Positions 26,009-34,253 of a stretch of DNA of 64,000 nt are shown here, in pieces (the stretch's first letter is position 1; each line of letters opens with the position of its first letter). Source of the DNA: Bifidobacterium sp. ESL0784 (GTDB taxonomy: Bacteria; Actinomycetota; Actinomycetes; Actinomycetales; Bifidobacteriaceae); contig NZ_JAQTHV010000001.1 of NCBI RefSeq assembly GCF_029433295.1, positions 310,001 to 374,000 on the forward strand. The letters run 5' to 3'. The translations under genes were made by a program, and so were the position numbers. A model generated the notes under the pieces. That model made no database searches, was not told the DNA's origin, and saw nothing but the letters and a program-made list of their open reading frames with translations.

Positions 26009-26650
26009 TTGTTCGGGATGAAACCGAGCTGGCGCTTGAAGCGCCTTGCGCAGATCCCGCATGAGGGCTTCAATGGAAGTATGTTTCCTTCATTTTTGAG
26101 TGAAGACGCCGAAACCGTGGCGAAGGGGTTGCTCGGTTGCCTTCTTATTCGTGAAATCGATGGCGAGACGTTGACCGTGCGCATCGTCGAAACCGAAGCG
26201 TACGACCAGCTTGACCCTGCTAGTCACACCTTCCACGGGAAAAGCGAACGCAACCGCGCGATGTTCGGCCCGTCCGGCCACGCCTATATCTATCTGATCT
26301 ACGGTACGAATCTGTGTATGAACGTCACCGCGTTCGAGGAGGGCTTCGGTGCCGGTGCTCTTATTCGTGCCGCCGAACCGATGGATAGCAAAACCGTCGA
26401 AATCATCGAGAGGCGTCGGGGTGGACGGCGTATCAAGGACTGCCTCAATGGTCCGGGGAAGATTTGCAAGTCGCTTGGCATCACGATGGATCTTTACGGT
26501 CACGACCTGCGCAAGTCGCCGCTGAGTCTCGAGACCGGTTCCTTGCGTTCCGGCGAACGCATCGAAGCCACCCAGCGCATCGGCATCAGCAAGGCCAAAG
26601 ACCGCCCGCGCCGCTTCATCATCGCCGGCAACCCGTATCTTTCGCGTTAA
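26009..26650 (+). CDS. DNA-3-methyladenine glycosylase (AAG/MPG family)
   Basis: A 213-residue base-excision repair enzyme removing alkylated purines. Family marks run in order: VAKGLLGCLLIREIDG, the catalytic segment IVETEAYDQLDPASHTFHGKSERNRAMFGPSGHAYIYLIYGTNLCMNV, RAAEP and NGPGKICKSLGI. The TTG start at 26009 sits 8 bp after AGAGG; ATG codons at 26018 and 26081 are alternatives with weaker sites. Convergent with the next gene, only 8 bp apart. Confidence 0.92.
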   Translation: MFGMKPSWRLKRLAQIPHEGFNGSMFPSFLSEDAETVAKGLLGCLLIREIDGETLTVRIVETEAYDQLDPASHTFHGKSERNRAMFGPSGHAYIYLIYGTNLCMNVTAFEEGFGAGALIRAAEPMDSKTVEIIERRRGGRRIKDCLNGPGKICKSLGITMDLYGHDLRKSPLSLETGSLRSGERIEATQRIGISKAKDRPRRFIIAGNPYLSR

Positions 26651-26658
26651 CCTGTCGC

Positions 26659-27879
26659 TTACGCCAATGCGACCACGATGATGACAAGATTCATCAGGCT
26701 GGTGATGGCCTCGATGCCGCCGACCTGTATGGCTTTCATGCGTTTGTGGCGCGGCGCGATGAGCGCAACCAGCAACAGCACAGTGGCGGTGATGCTCCAG
26801 AGCAGGGTGGTGGCCGTCGTGCCCCGAGCCGGAGTGAACCCTGCGAAGTTTTGCAACATCATAGGTGCGGTGAAACCAAGCGCGGCAAGGGCAATATGGT
26901 AGATAATCGACAGCGCGTAATAGTGGCAATCGCCATATTTGCGGAACATGGTCTTGACGAAAACGACCGAAGCATATTCGGTGAGGATAAATGCGGCCGC
27001 AGCAACAACGCCGGCTTCCGGCAGCAATGGCGAATCCGGGAGATACCGTGACGGATATGGCGTCATCAAAGTAACATGAAGGCCGGTTGGCGACAATCTG
27101 GATGTAAAGCTTTCTTGCGGGGTTGCTTCTACGAAAAACCTCGAGCCCAGCGAAGTGGCGAGCAGGGCCATCGCGCCCGCAGCAATGACCGAGACGGCAT
27201 TGCCCCAGAGTGTTCGTTCGCGTCTCAGCCACGCTGCGACGAACGAAAGCACCGCGAGTACGGCGTAGGTCGGAGTCCACCAGAGCAGTCTCGGAGCGAA
27301 TATGAAGACAGGGATGCCGACCACGGCTGTGGCGATAAGATAGGCCACCGCCGGAACGAAGTAGATGTTCGAATGGCGTTTCCTGTGTGAAGCAGGGGTG
27401 AGGTTCATGTCGGGAACCGGGGGGCGCTGCATACCGGAGGCTGACTTGGAAGTCGGCTCGGAAGCCCGATTGAGAACTTGGCTGTCAACGGTTGAACGGG
27501 AAGCCTTTACATCCACGTTATTCGGTTTGGCCGAATTGCCGATTTTGATTCGGCGTTTTCGTGCGTCTTTGGCCTCGTGTGAGCGAACACCGAGCCAGCG
27601 GGCGGTCGAGAATTGGAAGCAGTAACATAGCGTCCAAGCCACCAGCAGCCAGACATTGCGCCACGAAACTCCGCCGATCACGATTCCTCCGAGTGCCGGG
27701 AAGAGCGCCATGACCCAAGCCCCCGGCTGGTCCGGCAGCCAGATGTTGGTGTGGCGGCCTTTGGGATTGTTGCGTGACTGTGCCCCTGCATCGTTGCTGG
27801 CTGTCGTGCCGATCTCATTTTTCGCGACTAACAACGCAGATTTTGTCTCTATCACAGTATTCAGAGTAGGCCCTGGCAT
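26659..27879 (-). CDS. YwiC-like family membrane protein
   Basis: A 406-residue multi-pass membrane protein. The opening IWLPDQPGAWVMALFPALGGIVIGG matches the 'PxQHGAWAM' signature of YwiC-like proteins. Two early helices are followed by a long loop of about 90 residues (168-260 bp scale) that is charged and Ser/Pro-rich, an insertion relative to compact members, then about seven more helices. Role unknown; the family has been noted in anaerobic metabolism loci of Bacillus but nothing here supports that. Start at 27879 has a weak ribosome site. Confidence 0.72.
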   Translation of the reverse strand: MPGPTLNTVIETKSALLVAKNEIGTTASNDAGAQSRNNPKGRHTNIWLPDQPGAWVMALFPALGGIVIGGVSWRNVWLLVAWTLCYCFQFSTARWLGVRSHEAKDARKRRIKIGNSAKPNNVDVKASRSTVDSQVLNRASEPTSKSASGMQRPPVPDMNLTPASHRKRHSNIYFVPAVAYLIATAVVGIPVFIFAPRLLWWTPTYAVLAVLSFVAAWLRRERTLWGNAVSVIAAGAMALLATSLGSRFFVEATPQESFTSRLSPTGLHVTLMTPYPSRYLPDSPLLPEAGVVAAAAFILTEYASVVFVKTMFRKYGDCHYYALSIIYHIALAALGFTAPMMLQNFAGFTPARGTTATTLLWSITATVLLLVALIAPRHKRMKAIQVGGIEAITSLMNLVIIVVALA

Positions 27880-28007
27880 CTATTTGTCGTTATCTCGATC
27901 ATGTTGCTGACGGCCTTGGCAAAGCTTTCGCGCGGCACGCCTTATCGCGTCATGGCAAGAGGTCATACTGGAAGGTGATGCGCCAATTTTCGGCGGCAGG
28001 GCAAAAG

Positions 28008-28040
28008 AAACGGTGCCACACATTATGTATGGCACCGTTT
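28008..28040 (-). terminator. terminator after the nucleoside transporter gene
   Basis: AAACGGTGCCA at 28008-28018 pairs with its complement at 28030-28040 around an 11-nt loop, with T-run on the minus-strand exit. It lies 50 bp past the stop at 28093. Confidence 0.8.
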
Positions 28041-28092
28041 CAATATTTGAACGGCAAGGAATCGGGAGAAGATTGTTCCTTACCGTAGATTT

Positions 28093-29520
28093 TTACTTTT
28101 GTGCATAGATCTTCTTGTGGCAAATGAAGAAGACAACCAAGCCGGCGATGGTGGCGATGGCAGCTACCAGGAACAGGTTGCTGTAGTTCGCTGCGGAACC
28201 CTTCAGGCCAGCGAGGCTGAAGCCGGTCATAGGCTTGGAGCTCATCAGTCCGCCGATGATGGCGATGCCGATGGAGCCGGCGACGTTCATCGCCAGATCG
28301 TTCATGCCCACGCCACGTCCGGATTCGTCCTTGGTCAGCGTGCCCAGCACGGAGTCGACAATAGGCGAATACATCATGCCGATGCCTGCGTAATAGATGC
28401 AGCCTGCAAGTGCCAGCGCTACAGGGCTGACGTTCACGCAGAACGAGGCGACGACCAGGCCGATAAGCTGTGCGCAGCCGGCAAGAATAATGCCACGGGT
28501 CTTGCCGATCTTGCCGATGATCCAACCGGAGCAGGTGCCGAAGATGGCCGCCACGACGAACGCCCATACGATGTAGAGCGAAATGGTGTCGGTGCCCATG
28601 TGGTAAATCTCACTGCCGATCGCGTTGAAGATCGGGGAGAAGGAATAGTTCGGCAGATAGAAGAGCAGGATGAGGCTGATGGCCATGATCCAGCGGGTGT
28701 TGTGGAAGAAGTCCGGGGTGATGAACGGGTTCTTGGCCTTGTGGATGTAAACCGCGAAGACCGCGTAGAGTGCGGCGGAGACCAGGAGCATCCACCACAT
28801 CATGTACGAGAAGAACAGGGTCAGGAACGCGGTGGCGGTGCCGAAGAGCACGAAGCCCCAGACGTCGACCTTCTCGCCGGTGCTCGACTTGTTCGGAAGG
28901 TTGTGCAGCAGCAGCGGCAGGAAGAGGACGGTGACCACAGGAATCAGGAAGAGATACTGCCAGTGGATGGAGGTCAGGAAGCCGGCGGCGAAGACGCCGA
29001 TAGCCGCGGAGACCTGATAGCCGGCGGTGAAGATACCGAAGAAGATGACCTTCAACGAATCCTTGAGGTACTTCGTGGCGACTACGAGGTAAACGGATCC
29101 TGCGACCTGTTCGCCTGCGGTCTGGATGACGCGTGCGATGATCACGGTCCAGATGTTGGCCTTGAACCAGAAGTTCGCGACGAAGCCGAAAATCGAACCG
29201 GTGATCAGCAGGGTGATGCCGACGACCACGAGCTTTTTCAGCGAAACAAAATCGCCGAGCGAGCCGTAGACGAAGCACACGATGCCGAGCACTATGCTGG
29301 GCAGTGCGGTGATCAGCGAGGCCTGCGCCGGGGCGCCCACATCCTTGCCGACCTGGGTGAAGACCAGATTGAATCCCTGCAGGCACAAGGTGCCGAGGAT
29401 GAAGGTGATCAACAGCGGGATAAGGGCCTTGACGGCCTGGTCGCTGGTAATCTCAGGATCGCTGCCTTTCGCCTTTGGTTTTTGAGAGCTAACCGTGCTC
29501 TCTTTGGTTGTTTCTGCCAT
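28093..29520 (-). CDS. MFS transporter, probable nucleoside uptake
   Basis: A 475-residue major-facilitator transporter with about 14 hydrophobic segments; the segment YGSLGDFVSLKKLVVVG matches the conserved loop 2-3 motif. Sequence alone places it among DHA2-like permeases, usually drug exporters, but it is the second gene of an operon with a nucleoside hydrolase (40 bp apart) under the LacI-type operators, so import of nucleosides is the better guess. AAGGA precedes the ATG. Membrane role is sure; substrate is inferred from context. Confidence 0.82.
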   Translation of the reverse strand: MAETTKESTVSSQKPKAKGSDPEITSDQAVKALIPLLITFILGTLCLQGFNLVFTQVGKDVGAPAQASLITALPSIVLGIVCFVYGSLGDFVSLKKLVVVGITLLITGSIFGFVANFWFKANIWTVIIARVIQTAGEQVAGSVYLVVATKYLKDSLKVIFFGIFTAGYQVSAAIGVFAAGFLTSIHWQYLFLIPVVTVLFLPLLLHNLPNKSSTGEKVDVWGFVLFGTATAFLTLFFSYMMWWMLLVSAALYAVFAVYIHKAKNPFITPDFFHNTRWIMAISLILLFYLPNYSFSPIFNAIGSEIYHMGTDTISLYIVWAFVVAAIFGTCSGWIIGKIGKTRGIILAGCAQLIGLVVASFCVNVSPVALALAGCIYYAGIGMMYSPIVDSVLGTLTKDESGRGVGMNDLAMNVAGSIGIAIIGGLMSSKPMTGFSLAGLKGSAANYSNLFLVAAIATIAGLVVFFICHKKIYAQK

Positions 29521-29559
29521 ATTTTTTCCGTCCTTGGATGGATATTGTTTGCTGAAAAC

Positions 29560-30519
29560 TTACTTTGCTGCAGCCGCAAGGTTACCGATGCGGGTCATGA
29601 ATTCGTGCAGGAAGCGTTCCTTGTCAACGCCGACCGCGACCTTCATGGTCTTGTTCGGGTCGTTCAAGCGTTCGTTGTCGCCGATGGTGCGCCCGCGGAC
29701 CTCGCCCTCGGTGTCGACCTTCATATTGATCGGCAGTGTAGTGACCAGCGTCGGGTCGATGGCGACGGCGGCAGCCAGCGGGTCGTGCAGGCCGCATCCG
29801 CCGAGGTGCGGGGAGGTGGTCTCATAGGCCTTGATGTAGAAGTCGACCATGTCGGCGAGGAACTTTGCCGCAGGGGTGCCGATTTCGCGCCATTGCTGGG
29901 AATCCTTGTAGGTCATGAGGGTCTGCAGGGTCACGTCGAGGCCGACCATGGTCACGGGCGCGCCGGAACGGAAGAGCATGTCGCAGGCTTCAGGATCTTG
30001 CGAGATGTTGGCTTCCGCGGCGGGGCTCACGTTGCCGCATACCGTCAGTGCGCCGCCCATGATGACGATGTTGCCGATCTCATCCTTGATTTCCGGTGCC
30101 TTCTTGAGCGCCGTGGCGATATTGGTCTCTGCGCCGGTCGGCACGAAGGTGAGATCCTTGCCGTATTTCTTGACCGAGTCGATGATGAAGTCGGCCGCAC
30201 TTTGTGTTTCCGCCTTGCGGTTGGAATCGGGGATCTCGATGTCGCCGATGCCGTTCTTGCCGTGGATGAAGGCCGAGATATCGGAAACCGCGAACGAATC
30301 CGACTTAAGGGCGTGGCTCTCGCCGCGGTAAACCGGCACTTCGGGGTGTCCGAGCAGGTCGGTGATGGCGAGGTCGTTGCGGATGCCTTGATCGACGAGG
30401 ACGTTGCCGAATGTGCTGGTGATGCCGATCAATTCGACTTCGGGACTTCCCAATACATAGGAGATGGCAAGGGTGTCATCGACACCGGTATCCAGATCCA
30501 GAATGATCTTTTTCTTCAT
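29560..30519 (-). CDS. inosine/uridine-preferring nucleoside hydrolase
   Basis: A 319-residue enzyme cleaving ribonucleosides to free base and ribose. The N-terminus KKKIILDLDTGVDDTLAISYVLG holds the Ca2+-binding DxDxxxDD cluster; other marks are FVPTGAETNIATAL, IVIMGGALTVCGNVSPAAEANISQDPEA and the C-terminal HDPLAAAVAIDP. Start at 30519 puts AAAGG at good distance and avoids nine extra residues. First gene of the operon; two LacI-type operators lie 109-155 bp upstream. Together with the ribokinase at 33069 it would turn nucleosides into ribose-5-phosphate. Confidence 0.93.
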   Translation of the reverse strand: MKKKIILDLDTGVDDTLAISYVLGSPEVELIGITSTFGNVLVDQGIRNDLAITDLLGHPEVPVYRGESHALKSDSFAVSDISAFIHGKNGIGDIEIPDSNRKAETQSAADFIIDSVKKYGKDLTFVPTGAETNIATALKKAPEIKDEIGNIVIMGGALTVCGNVSPAAEANISQDPEACDMLFRSGAPVTMVGLDVTLQTLMTYKDSQQWREIGTPAAKFLADMVDFYIKAYETTSPHLGGCGLHDPLAAAVAIDPTLVTTLPINMKVDTEGEVRGRTIGDNERLNDPNKTMKVAVGVDKERFLHEFMTRIGNLAAAAK

Positions 30520-30627
30520 AGTTTCTGCCTTTCGTCTTCGCAGCATCTGACTTCAGTTGTAACTCTACGCTGACAATCAACAGCTATCAGACAGCGCCGT
30601 TGCAGGTGTTGTTTTAGATATTGTATC

Positions 30628-30685
30628 GATAAAACGCTTTATCAATATGCATTTCTATGATAAAGCGTTTTATTTAATGAGTCAA
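30628..30685 (-). promoter_or_regulatory. nucleoside operon promoter with two LacI-type operators
   Basis: Operators GATAAAACGCTTTATC at 30628-30643 and GATAAAGCGTTTTATT at 30659-30674. A minus-strand promoter fits exactly: TTGACT at 30685-30680, 17-bp spacer, TATCAT at 30662-30657. One operator thus fills the spacer and touches -10, the other covers the early transcribed region. Repression by the adjacent LacI-family protein is the natural reading. Confidence 0.75.
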
Positions 30686-30805
30686 ATCGGGATAGATTCC
30701 TTGATAAATAACTAAATCTTCCCATTTTTTATATTTGTGATACATTTTTGGCCGAAAATGTCGTACACACGGAAATGCGGGTCGGTATTTCCTCATTTGA
30801 ACGTT

Positions 30806-31849
30806 CTAAAGAGCGGATATCGTCGCCCTGTTGACAAGCTTCGGGCGGATGAACTGCTGCTTGGGTTCTGTGATCCATGGGTTGCGGGCCGGTTGCGTCC
30901 CCATGTCCCTGATTCGCGAATAGACGAGTTCACTGCATGCTCGGGCCATGGCGTCGATGTTCTGGTCGAGCGTGGACAGGCGATGGTTGAAACCGAATTG
31001 CTCTGAAATGTTGTCGTAGCCGATGACCGAGCAATCCTGCGGGCAGGACAGGCCGCGCTCCTCGAGACGTTGGATGAATCCCAAAGCCATCAGATCGTTG
31101 GTGCAGAACACGGCTGTCGCATGGGCGTCGATGACGTGATCGGCGGCACGGTATCCTCCGTCGAATCGATAGTTTCCCGAACAATTGAGATTCGGATCCA
31201 GTGGGAATCCGGCTTTTTCAAGGGTGCTTGAGAAGCCGGCGACCCGCTTGTTCATGTTGCCGGTTCGAGTGTCGCCCGAAATGCAGGCGATGCGCTTGTG
31301 TCCTTTTGAAAGCAGCGCCTGCGCGGCGAGCTGCCCGCCGATGAAATTGTCGGACCCTACGGCGTCACACCAGTCCTCGCTGACGAGTCTGTCGGTAAGG
31401 ATCACCGGAAAATCAAGGGTGCTGACGTCTTTTTTGAGCGCCTTGGAATTGTTCACCGATTCTCGTGAGGGAATGAGGAACAGCCCGTCGACGCCTCGGG
31501 AGGCGAACTGGTGTAGCAATTGGTGCTCGACATGCGCTGAATCGTCCGAATTCGCTATCAGCAGGGAGTAGCCGTTGCCGCTGGTCGTGTCCTCCAGTGC
31601 TTTCGCCAGCGAAGCAAAAAACATATTCTCGATATCGGGGATGAGCAAAGCCAGCAGCATCGACTTGTTGGTGGCTAGGCTGCGGGCCGCCTGATTGGGC
31701 ACGTAGCGCAGTCGTTTGGCCGTTTCGACGATGAGTTCTCGTTTTCCCTGGGACATGCGGGTCGGGCGATTGTTGAGAACCAGGGAAACTGCGGTGACCG
31801 ACACGCCGCAGGCCTTTGCGATGTCTTTCAGTGTCGTTTTGTGATTCAT
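30806..31849 (-). CDS. LacI-family transcriptional regulator of the nucleoside/ribose genes
   Basis: A 347-residue repressor. N-terminal helix-turn-helix TLKDIAKACGVSVTAVSLVLN with the hinge AARSLATNKS, then a periplasmic-binding-like effector domain (ALLIPDIENMFFASLAKALE, SRGVDGLFLIPS, DLMALGFIQRLEERG, VIGYDN). The DNA-reading region VSVTAVS is typical of LacI members binding palindromes with a central CG, and four such palindromes (GATAAARCGYTTTATC) lie in front of the genes around it. Ribose or a nucleoside derivative is the likely effector. The regulon is inferred from site positions. Confidence 0.9.
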   Translation of the reverse strand: MNHKTTLKDIAKACGVSVTAVSLVLNNRPTRMSQGKRELIVETAKRLRYVPNQAARSLATNKSMLLALLIPDIENMFFASLAKALEDTTSGNGYSLLIANSDDSAHVEHQLLHQFASRGVDGLFLIPSRESVNNSKALKKDVSTLDFPVILTDRLVSEDWCDAVGSDNFIGGQLAAQALLSKGHKRIACISGDTRTGNMNKRVAGFSSTLEKAGFPLDPNLNCSGNYRFDGGYRAADHVIDAHATAVFCTNDLMALGFIQRLEERGLSCPQDCSVIGYDNISEQFGFNHRLSTLDQNIDAMARACSELVYSRIRDMGTQPARNPWITEPKQQFIRPKLVNRATISAL

Positions 31850-31974
31850 CTCGTTATATCCCCGGATCTTTCTGGCAGCTGTTGTCGATTGTCGGCTTCA
31901 ACAATTCTAGCCGTTAGCCGGTATGCCGTCATTTGAGGCCGAACGAATCTCTTTTTGCAGTTGGACAGTGGAAT

Positions 31975-32030
31975 TTGACATGTCATCTTTTATTGCTAAT
32001 ATAAACCACGGTACGATAAAGCGCTTTATC
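31975..32030 (+). promoter_or_regulatory. promoter and perfect-palindrome operator before the phosphatase gene
   Basis: TTGACA at 31975-31980, 16-bp spacer, TAATAT at 31997-32002. The perfect palindrome GATAAAGCGCTTTATC at 32015-32030 begins about where transcription should start, the classic blocking position. It also lies between this gene and the divergent regulator gene, so it may feed back on the regulator. Confidence 0.78.
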
Positions 32031-32134
32031 TATCCGTATTAACCAAGATTATTGTTTTGTATTTTTTTATAGGCCTTAGCCAAATGATGGTTTAACGGGG
32101 TTATATGAAGAAATTATTCAAGGAGGAATCGGAT

Positions 32135-32938
32135 ATGAGTAAGAAATGGTTGGCCGGATTGCTTGCATTGAGCACGTTGATATTCAGCGGATGCGGCTCC
32201 GCGGGTGATGCGGACAAACAGGAACAGACCGGGAGCAAGCCCGCGGAAGTGACGATTTATCTGACGCGTCACGGCAAGACGATGTTCAATGAGCTCAATA
32301 GGGTTCAAGGGTGGTCAGACACCCCTCTTACCAAAGACGGAGAAAAGGTCGCCGTGGATCTTGGCAAGGGGCTCAAAAAGCACGATGTCAAGTTCAATTC
32401 GGTCTATTCCAGCGATTTGAAGCGTGCGCATGATACTGCCTCGGCAGTGTTGAAGGGATCCGGTCAGAGCGAGCCCATCCATGAGCTGGAAGGTCTGCGT
32501 GAGGCCTGCTCCGGTCAATTCGAGGGTGAATCGCTCGATACCATCGGCGCCGAGCAGGCGAAATCAGCGGGCTTCCCTTCGTACGAGGCTTACGAGGCGG
32601 CCAAGCGTCCAAAGGCCGACGATCAGTGGTCATGGCTTGACGACGCCCATTATTTCGCGGATAAATCCGGATATGCGGAGAGCTCGCAGACCGTCCGCAA
32701 GCGCATGCTGCGCACGGTGAAGAAAATAGGCGCCGACCAGAGCAAGAATGGCGGGGGCAATGTGCTGGTGGTCAGCCATGGCATGGCCATCAATGTGATG
32801 CTTGCCGGTATGACGGATAAATACAAGAGCGCTCCCTTGGAGAATGCCAGCGTCACCAAAATCAAGTACAAGGACGGCAAACTTGAGGTCCTGAGTATCG
32901 GTGACACCTCTTATCTCAAGGAAGGCGAGAAACTCTGA
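32135..32938 (+). CDS. secreted lipoprotein of the histidine phosphatase family
   Basis: A 267-residue membrane-anchored phosphatase. The leader MSKKWLAGLLALSTLIFSGC ends in a lipobox (FSGC), so the protein should be lipid-anchored outside the cell. The catalytic RHG is in YLTRHGKTMFNE, followed by QGWSDTPLT and YSSDLKRAHDTA, and the second histidine is in VLVVSHGMAIN. The ATG at 32135 follows AAGGAGGAA; one 30 bp upstream would spoil the leader. It shares an operator with nucleoside and ribokinase genes, suggesting it strips phosphate from nucleotides or sugar phosphates outside. Family sure, substrate inferred. Confidence 0.88.
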   Translation: MSKKWLAGLLALSTLIFSGCGSAGDADKQEQTGSKPAEVTIYLTRHGKTMFNELNRVQGWSDTPLTKDGEKVAVDLGKGLKKHDVKFNSVYSSDLKRAHDTASAVLKGSGQSEPIHELEGLREACSGQFEGESLDTIGAEQAKSAGFPSYEAYEAAKRPKADDQWSWLDDAHYFADKSGYAESSQTVRKRMLRTVKKIGADQSKNGGGNVLVVSHGMAINVMLAGMTDKYKSAPLENASVTKIKYKDGKLEVLSIGDTSYLKEGEKL

Positions 32939-32978
32939 GAGGCGAATCCAGAGCTTCCAGCGCGAATAAAACCCAGCA

Positions 32979-33025
32979 ATAGCAATGTGCCGGTCATCGT
33001 CATAAGATGACCGGCACATTGCTAT
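32979..33025. terminator. bidirectional terminator, phosphatase / ribokinase
   Basis: A perfect 20-bp stem (32979-32998 with 33006-33025; arm ATAGCAATGTGCCGGTCATC) and 7-nt loop between the two convergent genes. A-rich on one side and T-containing on the other. Confidence 0.82.
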
Positions 33026-33068
33026 ACCGTTTCGTGGTTTTGCGCTTATGCGCAATCTCCGAAACGAT

Positions 33069-34043
33069 CTACTTGTTGGAGGTGCTGAAGAAGTCGCGGA
33101 TCTGGTCCACGTTGCCGTAGGAGGCCTGGGCCCCGTAACCCGTCGCGGCGTAAGCGGCCACGTAGGAAGCCAGCGAAGCGGAATCGCTCAGCGAGAAACC
33201 GGAGGCCAGGCCTGCCAAAAGGGTCCCCATGAAGGAGTCGCCGCAGCCGGTGGTGTCGACGGCATCGATTTTTGCTGCGTCAACGTGGTAGGTGCGATCC
33301 TCGTCGAGAACCATGGCGCCGTCTCCGCCAAGGGTGACGACCGCCTGTTTGAAACCGAAATCGTGCATGGTTTGGGCGATGTAGTTCCAGTCCATGCCCA
33401 GCCAGTCGCCGTTCTTGGGCTCGGCGATGTTGAGCAGCTGTGCCATCTCGTGTTCGTTGACCAAGAGAATATCCGAGTACTTGATCAGCTCTTCCGGCAA
33501 TTTGTCGGTGAAGGGGGAGTCGTTCAGGAGCACCTTGATGCCTGCGTCATGGCACATCCTCGCCGTAGCGGTGACGGCTTCGATCGGGCTTTCCAAGCAA
33601 AGGCCGAGCACCGAAGACTTCAGGAGCACGTCCTTCTGGTTTTCGATGTAGTCGGTGCTGACGGTGGCGTTGGATCCTGCGGAATAGACGATGGTGTTTT
33701 CGCCGTTGCCGTCCACGGTGATGACGGTGGTGCCGCTGGCGCCGTCAGTGTGCTGGACGCAGGAGGTGTCCACTCCGGCGTCATCGAGCTTGGCTAGCAG
33801 GAAATCGGCGTTTTTGTCGCTTCCTACGGCTCCGAACATCTTCACTTTCGCGCCGATTCGCGCGGCGGCTGCAGCCTGGTTGCCGGACTTGCCGCCAGGC
33901 AGGATGCGCAACGGGCCGCCGGCGATGGTTTCGCCCGGCTTCGGCAGGCGCTTGGTGGTGACGGTATAATCAGCGTTCATCGACCCGACAATGCTGATTG
34001 ATCCGGAAATGTTATTCAGCAGGGAAAGCGTCTTTGCGTTCAT
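33069..34043 (-). CDS. rbsK: ribokinase
   Basis: A 324-residue PfkB-family kinase turning ribose into ribose-5-phosphate. Marks: SIVGSMNADYTVTTKRLPKPGET with the sugar-binding NAD, GGKSGNQAAAAARIGAKV, the middle LLVNEHEM, and the C-terminal ATP/anion-hole motif DTTGCGDSF, where Cys replaces the common Ala. An extra 13 residues precede the core. An operator of the adjacent LacI-type regulator sits 58-73 bp upstream. Ribose would come from the nucleoside hydrolase encoded nearby. Confidence 0.93.
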   Translation of the reverse strand: MNAKTLSLLNNISGSISIVGSMNADYTVTTKRLPKPGETIAGGPLRILPGGKSGNQAAAAARIGAKVKMFGAVGSDKNADFLLAKLDDAGVDTSCVQHTDGASGTTVITVDGNGENTIVYSAGSNATVSTDYIENQKDVLLKSSVLGLCLESPIEAVTATARMCHDAGIKVLLNDSPFTDKLPEELIKYSDILLVNEHEMAQLLNIAEPKNGDWLGMDWNYIAQTMHDFGFKQAVVTLGGDGAMVLDEDRTYHVDAAKIDAVDTTGCGDSFMGTLLAGLASGFSLSDSASLASYVAAYAATGYGAQASYGNVDQIRDFFSTSNK

Positions 34044-34098
34044 TTCATCCTCGATTCACATCACTATTTGGTTTACCTTTATTAACTTACCTGTTTAT

Positions 34099-34127
34099 AA
34101 GATAAAACGCTTTATCAATGAAGTCAA
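34099..34127 (-). promoter_or_regulatory. ribokinase promoter with LacI-type operator in the spacer
   Basis: GATAAAACGCTTTATC at 34101-34116 lies between TTGACT (34127-34122) and TATCTT (34104-34099) on the minus strand, the same layout as at the nucleoside operon. Confidence 0.72.
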
Positions 34128-34194
34128 ATCATATATCAGAAAAAGAAGTCTAGTGATAAGTTGCAGGTTCGGTTGGATTGTGGCTTATGACAAA

Positions 34195-34234
34195 AACGGC
34201 AGGGATGAATGTTAATCGTTCATGCCCTGCCGTT
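34195..34234 (-). terminator. terminator of the PRPP synthetase gene
   Basis: AACGGCAGGGATGAA at 34195-34209 pairs with TTCATGCCCTGCCGTT at 34219-34234 (one bulged base), followed by GTTTTTG on the minus strand. Confidence 0.78.
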
Positions 34235-34253
34235 AAACCCCTATATTGATTGC

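Noticed and set aside
28099-30573. 824-codon open frame on the plus strand opposite the MFS and nucleoside hydrolase genes
   Set aside because: Its product is an Asp/Gly/Glu/His-rich string without domain logic, it runs antisense to two well-supported genes, and it arises from codon bias in high-GC DNA.
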